Shown piece after piece: positions 34,558 to 43,438 of a DNA stretch of 64,000 nt (positions within the stretch are counted from its first letter, which is position 1; every line of letters starts with the position of its first letter). The notes under the pieces were generated by a model. That model did not search any database, was not told the origin of the DNA, and worked only from the letters and a program-made list of their open reading frames with translations. Source of the DNA: Dehalococcoidia bacterium (GTDB lineage Bacteria > Chloroflexota > Dehalococcoidia > Lucifugimonadales > UBA3495); assembly GCA_003523055.1 (NCBI GenBank), contig DPHC01000005.1:30056-94055 (forward strand), given 5' to 3'. The position numbers were made by a program, and so were the translations under genes.

Positions 34558-35988
34558 TTATTCTGGTTTGGCCAATACCAAGTAATTTCCTTTAATAAAC
34601 CGTCCCATTTTTTGGTACATAGCACCTTCTTTAATTTCCCACACATTCATAATTGGGAACATTTTTAAAGACAACAAGTAAACTAATGCAGCTATACCAA
34701 TTATTCCTACTACCATAAATATGTCCCAGATATCAGGCATAACCGCCTCTGGAACTACAGTTATAGATATTTCGTAAATCTGTTCAACGCCTGCGTTAAA
34801 TGCTCCAACGAAGTGTCTAATATTCCACATCAAGGCCCCAAACAATACAAATACTCCTGCCAATGGAGCTCCCCAGGCAGAACGGCGTACTGGGTTCCAA
34901 ACCAGTAATCCGAACGGAATTATGAAACTACCCAGTGCATTAAGTAAGAATACCCAAAAATACACATCTGAATACAAATATTTTATGATATTTATCTCAA
35001 CTTCCATTCTCCCATACCAAAACGTGATAAAGAAAGCGAACGTATGATAAGCCCATAAAAGAGACAATCCTAACAGTATTTTACTAGCCGACCAAAAAGG
35101 AGAATCACCTATGAAATTTCCGTATCCACCCCAGCGTTTATATATGAATAATATGATCAGAATTATTGCCAACGAAGTTTGAAATCCCATCAAAGTATAT
35201 ATAGCAGGAAAAATCGAATCTTTCCATCCGGCAATGAAGCTCATACCCAAATCTGTAGCTACCAAAAATTGAACAAATGGTAACATCAGGAAATATATTC
35301 CTCCAAATGAACCTATTGCCGCCTGTAGTACTAACCATTGCTTCTTTGAGCCATTCCATCTGCCAGCTATAATCGTATAAAATCTTTTTTTCAACCCTGT
35401 AACGTTCTTCAATGCTGCTGACATATCTGGCGTCGCTGACAAGATCAAAATCAAACAACTGATCACAGGCAACGCAAACATAGCTGCAGTTTCCCAAAAG
35501 TGTGGAGCTCCCCATGGTACTTGAATCCACAGAGTTCTCCTAACATCCAAAGAATGGTGTCCCATAGGGTAAGGATTAGCAATTGCAGGTATCATCAGCA
35601 TTAAAGGTATATATAAGACGAAATTTACAATTCCGACGATTGCGAATAATTCTGCTATTCTTGTTAATGGTCTACGCCAGTGACTTTTTATAATTCTAAA
35701 AGCAACTGCAACAAGCGGAGCAGGTGCGGTAACCATAAACACAAAAGAAAAAGCAGCCATATAATAACCCCAAGGTTCGTAACTAGCGAACCCTGACATT
35801 GAATATTTTGCGATAAAACCTATTACACCTAAAACTGATAGTGCTGCAGTAATAACAATCCATAATTTAAGCCCACTTACAGTTGTGGCCTTGGAAGGTA
35901 ATTCTGCTAAGTCTTCCTTATCTGGGAAGACCCACATATTTTTGTAATGATGATTAAGAGTTTTTAATTCATCCATGTGACTAGTCAT
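34558..35988 (-). CDS. actC: Alternative Complex III NrfD-like subunit ActC
   Basis: This is the first NrfD-type membrane subunit (476 aa, about 10 helices). It has a cytoplasmic N-terminus, a GYYMAAFSFVFMVTAPAPLVAV segment, SHWRRPLTRIAELFAI, and later HSLDVRRTLWIQVPWGAPHFW. It overlaps the 3' end of the FeS subunit gene by 8 bp, as expected for the ActB-ActC pair. Known function in the family: quinol oxidation together with ActB. Confidence 0.92.
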   Translation of the reverse strand: MTSHMDELKTLNHHYKNMWVFPDKEDLAELPSKATTVSGLKLWIVITAALSVLGVIGFIAKYSMSGFASYEPWGYYMAAFSFVFMVTAPAPLVAVAFRIIKSHWRRPLTRIAELFAIVGIVNFVLYIPLMLMIPAIANPYPMGHHSLDVRRTLWIQVPWGAPHFWETAAMFALPVISCLILILSATPDMSAALKNVTGLKKRFYTIIAGRWNGSKKQWLVLQAAIGSFGGIYFLMLPFVQFLVATDLGMSFIAGWKDSIFPAIYTLMGFQTSLAIILIILFIYKRWGGYGNFIGDSPFWSASKILLGLSLLWAYHTFAFFITFWYGRMEVEINIIKYLYSDVYFWVFLLNALGSFIIPFGLLVWNPVRRSAWGAPLAGVFVLFGALMWNIRHFVGAFNAGVEQIYEISITVVPEAVMPDIWDIFMVVGIIGIAALVYLLSLKMFPIMNVWEIKEGAMYQKMGRFIKGNYLVLAKPE

Positions 35989-36742
35989 GCTCCATTTGGA
36001 ATTGTTCTACTTTCTTCAGATATATAACACTAGGATCAGTGCCAATTTCTTCTAATAACCTGTAGCCTCTGGAGTCTCCATGATCATCGCCTCTGATTTC
36101 TTCAAAATACTCATGTATTTCGTCTTGTTCATTGTTTTGATCCCCAAACATTAATGCATTAGTAGGGCAAGCCTGAACGCAAGCGGGCATATAATTTCTT
36201 GCCGCCATTATCTTATCATTCAGCTTAGTTCTTTCTCTTCTTTCAACAGTTACTTCAGCTCTTCGTATCCTTTGAACACAAAAAGAGCATTTTTCTGTAA
36301 TTCCTCTAGTTCGTACCGTTACATCTGGATTAAGTTGATTTTGCAATCTTTCCGGCCATTGAGGCTCCCAAAAATTGAAGAATCTAACCTGATAAGTGCA
36401 GTTATTAATACAATATCTAGTTCCAACACACCTATTATATACTTGAACATTCAATCCTTGATCATTATGGTAAGTTGCATAAACTGGGCAGACTGGCTCA
36501 CAAGGAGCATTACCACAATGCTGGCACATAACTGGTAAATACCTAGCTCTTACATCGGGGAAATCACCCTCCCAATATCTCTCAATTCTGATCCACTCAA
36601 AGGCTCTTTTTTGCATAAATAAATCTTTGGTATTAATCGGTAAGTTATTTTCTGCCTGGCATGCCACTACACAAGCCTGGCAACCCGTACATTTGTCTAA
36701 ATCGACAACCATGCCCCATTTATGATCTACTTTAACTACCAT
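35981..36742 (-). CDS. Alternative Complex III FeS subunit (ActB2 part)
   Basis: This is a ferredoxin-like iron-sulfur protein (253 aa) equal to the C-terminal half of fused ActB. Four Cys groups are visible: CTGCQACVVAC, CQHCGNAPCEPVCPVYAT, CVGTRYCINNCTYQVRFFNF, and CSFCVQRI with CVQACPTNAL. The GTRYC form in the third group is diagnostic for ActB or related complexes. The groups would hold several cubane clusters. It is a separate gene here, 24 bp from the molybdopterin-like half. Confidence 0.92.
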   Translation of the reverse strand: MVVKVDHKWGMVVDLDKCTGCQACVVACQAENNLPINTKDLFMQKRAFEWIRIERYWEGDFPDVRARYLPVMCQHCGNAPCEPVCPVYATYHNDQGLNVQVYNRCVGTRYCINNCTYQVRFFNFWEPQWPERLQNQLNPDVTVRTRGITEKCSFCVQRIRRAEVTVERRERTKLNDKIMAARNYMPACVQACPTNALMFGDQNNEQDEIHEYFEEIRGDDHGDSRGYRLLEEIGTDPSVIYLKKVEQFQMEHD

Positions 36743-36766
36743 GAAATCTTCCTCATTGACTTTTAT

Positions 36767-39061
36767 TTAATGGTTATTACCATCTGGCGATGTGGTTTTT
36801 ATCAATTTTTCGCCTTCTGTAAACCCAATTTCCCTTGACTCAAAGTCTCCCTCAAATTTAGCTATCCGCAAGCTAGTATTTGTATTAATAACGTTAACTT
36901 TAGTAGCTGCCCATGCCAATGATCCAGTTTCATCAACTTTATGATTTTCTAACATGTCCAGTACGTTGGCACTCTCTCCATCCAATCTGTTCGTAGCATA
37001 AGAGCTCCCTATAGTTCTTCCTTGACCTAATGGGATACTGATAACTTCTGGAGGTTGAGCCGGGCTTAAAAATGCGACACCCTGAATCTCAAAGTTCTCT
37101 GATTGCACTTTCAAAACATCGCCTTCTTGAATGCCCATGTCATTAGCTTTTTTCTCGTTAATTTCGACCCATGTTTGCCATGCTATAGAAGTTACTGGGT
37201 CTGGAGTAGCCTGAGCCCATGGAATATCTCCATTTCTTCCATCTAGTAATGAATTATGTTCAAACGGGACTAAATAAAATTCTCCTATAGATTGAACAGC
37301 AGCACCTTTATCTTTAGCCACTACATTGCTCACAATATTGCTTGTATCTACAGAACCTGATTCAGTCGCACTTTCATCCCACCATCCACCTTGTTTTAAC
37401 AGGTTGTTCCAAAATTCTTGTTTAGTCGATCCTGATACGGAACCTCTATTTAAATCAAATAATTGATCCGACATTGATTTCATAGCTTCTTGTAGAGTTT
37501 TCCATGGTAAGTTGCTATCTTTACCTAAATCTTGAGCAACCGATAACATCACATCACTCGAACTCCTAGGGTCTAAATCACTTAACGGATTCACTATTGG
37601 TTGCTGAATCCCGATTACTTGATACCCTGAAGCAGGTTCTGGAATGTCATCTCCCCATTCTTCCATGAAGTTTCGATCAGGGAGTATTAAATTCGACAAA
37701 TTATTAGTCTCGTTCATTAAATAGTCAAAACTAACCAGGTAAACATCTTCGTCTTCAAGGGCTTCTTTCAATCCAGTCCAATTCGGTAACCCGTATACTG
37801 GATTTGTTCCATTTACAATTAACATTTTGATTTTTGAAGATTTAATATCTTTGATTAAATCTTCAACATCAGTAATTGTATGAGAAGAACTTCCTGCAGA
37901 CAGCTCTTTTATGGGGGAGTCTGGATTCAAAATGACTCCTCCTTTAATTCCTACACTTCCAACAAGATGGTTTAATAAATATATAGCTTCTAAATTAAAT
38001 AATCCGTTAGTAGAAGCACCTGCACTTCCGCCACCTATCGCTATAGCCGGTCCGTGACTGGCAAATTCTCTTGCTACCGTACGTATCAATTCTGATACAG
38101 AATTTGATCCTGTAATATGTTCGGGGATTCCTAGTTCCGCAGCTAAATTATCTGGGTGATATGATGCCAGCGCTGATAAACCTTTTCCGTCAGTCAGGTC
38201 ATCTATATCTACTTTACTAGGTGTCAATTTTTCTTCGATAAGCACATAAGCAATGCTAAGCGCTAATTTGCCTTCTTCCCCTGGTTTGATTGGAATCCAT
38301 CGGTCTGCATTTGATGCTGTTACAGAAAATCTAGAATCTACATGAGTCAGTGTTCCTCTACCCGAGTGCTTAGAATCTCTAAATTGACCATAAGCCACTT
38401 GCCATTGAGTAGGCGATATCCAAGTTGATAAGAAATCAGATCCGAAAGAAAGAACGTATTTAGCATTAGAAATATCATAATAAGGTTGGATTTTCTTTCC
38501 GAAAACATTTTCAATAGCTTGTTTATAAGTATTTAAATCTAACGAATCGAATTCGATTCGTTTTCCACCGAATTCTTTAACAAAATTATCGGATATCAAT
38601 GCTGCGTGGCCTCTTAAAGGTGGAGTGATCATAGCTACAGCTCCATCTCTATCTTGTAATTCTTTTTTCAAAGCTTCTAAAGCTCTATCCCAAGTTATTT
38701 TGTCAAATCTACCAGAACCTTTTGGTCCATTCAATCGGACAGGCCCTGTCAGTCTATCGGGGTGGTAAAGTTGCTGCAAACCCAGATCGCATCGGGCGCT
38801 TTGAGCTCCCATATTTGTTGGGTAGTTAGGGTTGCCTTGTATCTTTTTTGCCCTACCTTCCACAACTCTAACGACTACACCTTCACTGCTGGGGCATGTC
38901 CTGCAGAGAGTTGCGTACCAGTTCTCTTTTCCTTTAACCAAGTCTTCCGGCAAAGAAACTGGGCTTTGAACGCGTAGCTCATCTTCAAATACATCACAAG
39001 CTACAGCTCCAACTGCAGACAAACCAGCCCAAGCCAAAAAATTTCTTCTTGTTAATTTCAT
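36767..39061 (-). CDS. Alternative Complex III molybdopterin-oxidoreductase-like subunit (ActB1 part)
   Basis: This is the N-terminal half of ActB as its own gene (764 aa). It starts with a twin-arginine signal (TRRNFLAWAGLSAVGAVAC), so it is exported folded; Cys22 could even be lipidated. The MopB core follows. The N-terminal FeS region has Cys53, Cys56 and Cys91 but lacks the third Cys of the C-x2-C-x3-C-xn-C pattern. That fits the family, where this domain is not known to carry an active Mo centre. LRGHAALISDNF and GSVGIKGGVILNPDSP are in line with ActB. Confidence 0.9.
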   Translation of the reverse strand: MKLTRRNFLAWAGLSAVGAVACDVFEDELRVQSPVSLPEDLVKGKENWYATLCRTCPSSEGVVVRVVEGRAKKIQGNPNYPTNMGAQSARCDLGLQQLYHPDRLTGPVRLNGPKGSGRFDKITWDRALEALKKELQDRDGAVAMITPPLRGHAALISDNFVKEFGGKRIEFDSLDLNTYKQAIENVFGKKIQPYYDISNAKYVLSFGSDFLSTWISPTQWQVAYGQFRDSKHSGRGTLTHVDSRFSVTASNADRWIPIKPGEEGKLALSIAYVLIEEKLTPSKVDIDDLTDGKGLSALASYHPDNLAAELGIPEHITGSNSVSELIRTVAREFASHGPAIAIGGGSAGASTNGLFNLEAIYLLNHLVGSVGIKGGVILNPDSPIKELSAGSSSHTITDVEDLIKDIKSSKIKMLIVNGTNPVYGLPNWTGLKEALEDEDVYLVSFDYLMNETNNLSNLILPDRNFMEEWGDDIPEPASGYQVIGIQQPIVNPLSDLDPRSSSDVMLSVAQDLGKDSNLPWKTLQEAMKSMSDQLFDLNRGSVSGSTKQEFWNNLLKQGGWWDESATESGSVDTSNIVSNVVAKDKGAAVQSIGEFYLVPFEHNSLLDGRNGDIPWAQATPDPVTSIAWQTWVEINEKKANDMGIQEGDVLKVQSENFEIQGVAFLSPAQPPEVISIPLGQGRTIGSSYATNRLDGESANVLDMLENHKVDETGSLAWAATKVNVINTNTSLRIAKFEGDFESREIGFTEGEKLIKTTSPDGNNH

Positions 39062-39080
39062 TTAAATCCTACTCAATCTT

Positions 39081-39692
39081 CTACTTGTGACAGATCGTAC
39101 AATCAGTCGGAACATCATATTTTCTATGACAGTCCAAGCAAGTTCCCATTTTTAATGATTGGAATTGTTTAGGTTGTACTTCTTCCATTTCTGAAACTTC
39201 TCCATGGCAAACAGTGCAAACTTCTTTAACTTCTAGCTGCTTATCTTCTGTGTCACCCTGTGTAAAATGTCTTATATGGGCTTCATGGACGAATCTAACA
39301 TGATCTGGTAAACGATGAACTCTCTCCCAATTAACTGGTATTCCGTCGCTATAAGCCGTGGCTAATTTTTCTATCTCTAGCTGAGCCTGTTCATCTCCTC
39401 CAGTAACTTTTTGGTGACAGAACCAGCACTGCTGTAGAGCAGGGACAGTAGCAGAGTCTCCTTTCGTAACATTCCTATGACAGAATTCACATTGCATTCC
39501 TAGTCCTCCGTCTTCAACGGCACCGGCATGCGCTGTATGGGGGAACGCTATAGGTTGAGCAGGGGCGTCAGATAAACCAAACGGAGCATTAGAAAACCAT
39601 GACATGCCTATAACCAACAGAACAAATCCGCCTATTCCCATTAATATTAAGCCAACTAAAACTACAGCTATTATGTTACCTTTTGGAATCAT
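39081..39692 (-). CDS. actA: Alternative Complex III pentahaem cytochrome c subunit ActA
   Basis: ActA is the multihaem subunit that carries electrons away from the quinol site. The 203-aa protein has an N-terminal membrane anchor (about 7-30) followed by five C-x-x-C-H motifs: CEFCH, CWFCH, CTVCH, CLDCH and CTICH. Extra His such as FPHTAHAG and RFVHEAHIRHF can be distal ligands. It is 20 bp upstream of the actB1 gene. Confidence 0.93.
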   Translation of the reverse strand: MIPKGNIIAVVLVGLILMGIGGFVLLVIGMSWFSNAPFGLSDAPAQPIAFPHTAHAGAVEDGGLGMQCEFCHRNVTKGDSATVPALQQCWFCHQKVTGGDEQAQLEIEKLATAYSDGIPVNWERVHRLPDHVRFVHEAHIRHFTQGDTEDKQLEVKEVCTVCHGEVSEMEEVQPKQFQSLKMGTCLDCHRKYDVPTDCTICHK

Positions 39693-39701
39693 ACATGCAC
39701 C

Positions 39702-39998
39702 TTAAATCAAAAACCTTGGCCAGAAATCCCCTACTCTCATCCACATGTTAAATGCCATAACAAGCAATACCACTATTGGTATTAACATTAAGAGTGCAAA
39801 GGCGGTCAAAGGTAATCTGAATTTTTTGGCTGTTACTGGTAAGTCACCAGTACTGACCAGTGAAGGTATAAACAGATGCGCTGCTGCCATAGAAAATGCG
39901 AATGCCGCAACAAATGGGGCTAACGTCCAAATTGAGGTCAAATAATAATGTATGTTCATCCAATTGAGAGAGCTTAATGTGGCCGGATCTTCTAGCAT
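39702..39998 (-). CDS. Small two-helix membrane protein at the head of the act operon
   Basis: I do not recognise this 98-aa protein. It has two long hydrophobic segments (about 20-50 and 65-88) and short polar ends. It is the first gene of the operon, only 9 bp before actA, which implies a part in assembly or structure of Alternative Complex III. It does not match ActD or ActF. Confidence 0.7.
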   Translation of the reverse strand: MLEDPATLSSLNWMNIHYYLTSIWTLAPFVAAFAFSMAAAHLFIPSLVSTGDLPVTAKKFRLPLTAFALLMLIPIVVLLVMAFNMWMRVGDFWPRFLI

Positions 39999-40069
39999 AT
40001 TTACAGTTTCTGTTCCTTATCTCTTGTTACTTGGAAAGGCTATGAAAAGCTAACACAGTACCTTTTCTA

Positions 40070-40075
40070 GTGTCA
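40070..40075 (-). promoter_or_regulatory. Possible -35 box of the act operon
   Basis: A consensus TTGACA lies about 72 bp upstream of the first act-cluster ATG, reading on the minus strand. The expected -10 position (40047-40052, TTAGCT) is a weak match, so the promoter call is tentative. Confidence 0.3.
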
Positions 40076-40198
40076 AGAAATAATTATAGTTCATAACTGA
40101 TGCTTATTTCAAATATTTTTTTGGTATTTTTTTTCCAATTAGACTACTTAGCTCATTCATACTATACTAACTTCAACTTAATTCGAGGGTTTCTATGC

Positions 40199-41197
40199 AT
40201 GAGTTTAGCTAAAGATATGAACCTCCCAAAAGGATTAAACAAACAAAAAGTCCTTCAAATTTATGAACAAATGCTAATGGTTCGCCTTATTGATGAAAGA
40301 GTGTGGGCAATGAATAGACAAGGCAAAGTGCCAATAGCTGCTTCTTGCCAAGGGCACGAGGCGGCTCAATTAGGTTCTTTAGCCGCCTCACAATATCTAG
40401 GAGATTGTTTCTTTTTTACATATTATAGAGACTTGGCTTTAAAATTCGGTACTGGTTTAAACGAAAAAGATATTATGCTTTCATATTTAGGTAGAAATGG
40501 AGATCCCTATAGCAATGGACGCCAATTCCCGTTACAAGGGGCCGACTTATCTAGAAATGTGATCCAATTATCTAATGTTGTAGCTGCTGGCATGCCACAA
40601 GCAGTTGGGTATGCTCTTGCATCGAAAATTAAACGTGAACCAACAGTATCTTTATCATTTTTTGGAGATGGGGCTTCTAGTCAGGGAGAATGCCACGAGG
40701 CAATGAATTTCGCCGGTATACATAAATTACCAATAGTGTTTGTATGTGAGAATAATCACTATGCCATATCAGTTCCTCAAAACCTACAAATGACCGTAAG
40801 TGAGGTTTCGGAACGAGCTCCAGGATACGGATTATCTGCTATTTCTATAGACGGTTCAGATTTTTTTCAAGTATATGAATCTATGTTAGAAGCTATAGCT
40901 TTAGCCCGTAGAAATGTGCCTGTGCTCGTTGAAATGAATGTAGAACGCATAATGCCACATACTTCTGATGATGACCATAGTAGATACAGAGCTCAATCAG
41001 AAATAGCCAACATGCGCGATAGAGATCCATTAACAAAATTAGAACAATGGATAACATACCACAAACTAACAAATGAATCAGAGCTAGCAACAATAACAGC
41101 ATCCTGTAAACAGCGAGTCAATTTAGCTACAGAATACGCAGAATCCGCCCCTGAACCTGAAGCGTCTTCTTTATACGACAATTTATTTTCAAAATAG
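40199..41197 (+). CDS. pdhA: 2-oxo acid dehydrogenase E1 component, alpha subunit
   Basis: This is the thiamine-diphosphate-binding alpha subunit of a pyruvate or branched-chain 2-oxo acid dehydrogenase. The start at 40199 (332 aa) is preferred: GAGGG lies 8 bp upstream, and the earlier in-frame ATG would add 33 unrelated hydrophobic residues. The ThDP motif runs from FGDGASSQGECHEAMNFAG to VFVCENNHYAIS (GDG to NN). SCQGHEAAQLGS and TYYRD are E1 alpha marks. HTSDDDHSRYR is the phosphorylation-loop region. Genes for E1 beta, E2 and lipB follow, but no E3. Confidence 0.92.
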   Translation: MSLAKDMNLPKGLNKQKVLQIYEQMLMVRLIDERVWAMNRQGKVPIAASCQGHEAAQLGSLAASQYLGDCFFFTYYRDLALKFGTGLNEKDIMLSYLGRNGDPYSNGRQFPLQGADLSRNVIQLSNVVAAGMPQAVGYALASKIKREPTVSLSFFGDGASSQGECHEAMNFAGIHKLPIVFVCENNHYAISVPQNLQMTVSEVSERAPGYGLSAISIDGSDFFQVYESMLEAIALARRNVPVLVEMNVERIMPHTSDDDHSRYRAQSEIANMRDRDPLTKLEQWITYHKLTNESELATITASCKQRVNLATEYAESAPEPEASSLYDNLFSK

Positions 41198-41205
41198 AGG
41201 TTTTG

Positions 41206-42192
41206 ATGGTTGAAATTAGCATTATTGAATCAATTAGAGAAGCTTTAAAGGAAGAAATGACCCGAGATACCAATGTAATAGTTCTAGGCGAAGATGTTGG
41301 TCAAAGAGGTGGAGTATTCCTAGCAACTCAAGGGTTTTTAGAGGAATTCGGCTCTGAAAGAGTTATAGATACTCCCTTAGCAGAAGCATCCATAATGGGA
41401 ATCGCATTAGGGGCTTCATTTAATGGTCTGAGGCCAGTACCAGAGGTGGAATTTGCTGACTTTTTATGGCCAGGTTTAAATCAAATAATTGGTGAAGCTT
41501 CTAAAGTTTCGTATGGAACTAACGGTGCATTAAATGCCCCGATGGTAATTCGTATTCCGTATGGAGGAGGGATTAGAGGAGGTCTCTACCATTCACAAAA
41601 TGTAGAGAGTTACTTTTTCCATACTCCAGGCCTTAAAGTCTGCGCTCCGTCTACTCCCTATGATGCAAAAGGGCTTCTAAAATCTGCTATAAGAGATAAT
41701 AACCCTGTTGTGTTTCTAGAACACAAAAAAACTTACCGTTTGGTACGGGGAGAGGTTCCTCTTCAAGAATATCTTCTTCCTATAGGAAAAGCTGATGTCA
41801 AAAAACAAGGATCAGATATAACTATAGTTTCTTATGGTTTAATGCTGCACTATTGCATAGAAGCATCACATTTATCATTAAAAGAAGACAATATAGATGT
41901 AGAAATTGTAGATTTAATGTCGTTGCGACCGCTCGACACTGATACAGTAATAGAATCTGTAAAAAAAACAGGGAAATTAATGATAGTCCACGAAGACAAT
42001 TTAACCGGTGGTATTGGAGCAGAAATATCCGCAGTAGTAGCCAATGAAGCTTTTGAATATTTAGATGGGCCTATCCGTAGAGTATGTGGACCCGATGTGC
42101 CTACAATGCCCTTTGCAAAGTCTTTGGAAGATGCCTATTTACCCAACTCAAAATTAATTCACGAAGAAATAAAAAAATTACACGCATACTAA
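41206..42192 (+). CDS. pdhB: 2-oxo acid dehydrogenase E1 component, beta subunit
   Basis: This is the beta subunit of E1 (328 aa), completing the heterotetramer. The ThDP-side motif is VLGEDVGQRGGVFLATQGF, followed by DTPLAEASIMGIALGASFNGLRPVPEVEFADF and the conserved YGGGIRGGLYHSQNVESYFFHTPGLKV. The C-terminal transketolase domain includes DLMSLRPLDTDTV. The ATG at 41206 is preferred over a TTG one codon earlier, with GAGG upstream. It starts 8 bp after E1 alpha. Confidence 0.94.
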   Translation: MVEISIIESIREALKEEMTRDTNVIVLGEDVGQRGGVFLATQGFLEEFGSERVIDTPLAEASIMGIALGASFNGLRPVPEVEFADFLWPGLNQIIGEASKVSYGTNGALNAPMVIRIPYGGGIRGGLYHSQNVESYFFHTPGLKVCAPSTPYDAKGLLKSAIRDNNPVVFLEHKKTYRLVRGEVPLQEYLLPIGKADVKKQGSDITIVSYGLMLHYCIEASHLSLKEDNIDVEIVDLMSLRPLDTDTVIESVKKTGKLMIVHEDNLTGGIGAEISAVVANEAFEYLDGPIRRVCGPDVPTMPFAKSLEDAYLPNSKLIHEEIKKLHAY

Positions 42193-42214
42193 AACAAGAG
42201 GCTTAAAAACAAAT

Positions 42215-43438
42215 ATGATTGAACAAATAAAGCTCCCACAAGTAGGAGAATCTATTGTAGAAGGCACTGTTTCTAAATGGTTAAAAGTGGAAGGAGATAC
42301 TGTTGGAAAATATGATCCTTTAGTAGAAATAGTCACCGATAAAGTTACAATTGAAGTCCCCAGCCCGGCATCAGGAGTAATTTCAAAAATATTAATAACT
42401 GAAGGTACCACAGTTGCAGTTGGTGAATCTATAGCGGAAATAGAAATTTCCGATACAACTGATAGCGTGATAGAACCGCCAATAGCATCTTCTCGAATTG
42501 GTTTTTTAGTCACTGACATACAGCAAGTCGGGCCAACAGGGGGTACCCCCACAGATAATGAACCTTCTAAACATTTAGAAAATGCCACATTACAATTATC
42601 TCCAGTAGTAAGAAAACTTGCTTCAGAATTAAAAATTGACTTAAGTAAAATACAAGGATCAGGCATAAATGGCAGAATTACTAAAAACGATATCCTTGCC
42701 TATTCAAAATTAAATCCTAAAGCAAACAAAACTTTAGATTCAGCAGTAGATACAGAGACAATTCCCTCGACCATCCGAAAAACCATTGCAGACAACATGT
42801 TCAAAAGCTACTCCTCAATACCTCATGCCTGGACTATGATGGAAGTAGATGTTACTAATTTGGTTACAATTCGGAGCGCTAATAAGGATCAATTTAAAAA
42901 ATCTCATGGGATAACCTTGACGTATTTACCGTTTTTTATGAAAGCCTTAGTGGACTCATTAATTGACAATATGAATTTTAACACTGAATGGTCTAATAAT
43001 AAGATCATAAACCACAAAACTATAAACTTAGGTATAGCAGTAGCCTCAAAAACTGGATTAGTTGTACCAGTCGTACCTAAAGCTGCAGAATTAAATATAA
43101 TTGACTTTTCCATAGCTACCAACACACTAATTTCCAAAGCTAATACCAATAAACTAGCTATGCATGATATCCAAAATGGAACATTTACTCTTAATAATAC
43201 AGGAGCCCTTGGATCGATAATGTCCAAGCCATTAATTAATCCACCTGAAGCAGGAATAATTACCACTGAATCAATACAACAAAAACCAGTGGTCATAAAC
43301 AATGGGATCGCAATACGAGCCATAATGAACATTTGCCTTTCTTTTGACCACCGTATCAATGATGGGTATGAGGCATCCAAATTTCTGGCGAGTATAAAAA
43401 ACAATTTACAAAACTTTGATCCTAATTTACAAATTTAA
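42215..43438 (+). CDS. pdhC: Dihydrolipoamide acyltransferase (E2)
   Basis: This is the lipoyl-bearing core enzyme (407 aa) of the 2-oxo acid dehydrogenase. A lipoyl domain (about 1-80) has its lipoyl-Lys in EIVTDKVTIEVPSP. A peripheral subunit-binding domain (about 130-165) reads LSPVVRKLASELKIDLSKIQGSGINGRITKNDI. The catalytic acyltransferase domain ends with SFDHRINDGYEA, carrying the His and Asp of the DHR-x-x-DG motif. The lipB start overlaps its last base. Confidence 0.94.
   Translation: MIEQIKLPQVGESIVEGTVSKWLKVEGDTVGKYDPLVEIVTDKVTIEVPSPASGVISKILITEGTTVAVGESIAEIEISDTTDSVIEPPIASSRIGFLVTDIQQVGPTGGTPTDNEPSKHLENATLQLSPVVRKLASELKIDLSKIQGSGINGRITKNDILAYSKLNPKANKTLDSAVDTETIPSTIRKTIADNMFKSYSSIPHAWTMMEVDVTNLVTIRSANKDQFKKSHGITLTYLPFFMKALVDSLIDNMNFNTEWSNNKIINHKTINLGIAVASKTGLVVPVVPKAAELNIIDFSIATNTLISKANTNKLAMHDIQNGTFTLNNTGALGSIMSKPLINPPEAGIITTESIQQKPVVINNGIAIRAIMNICLSFDHRINDGYEASKFLASIKNNLQNFDPNLQI

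Noticed and set aside
40100..40198. Upstream start for E1 alpha adding 33 hydrophobic residues
   Set aside because: The extension looks like translated leader, and a ribosome site stands before the ATG at 40199.
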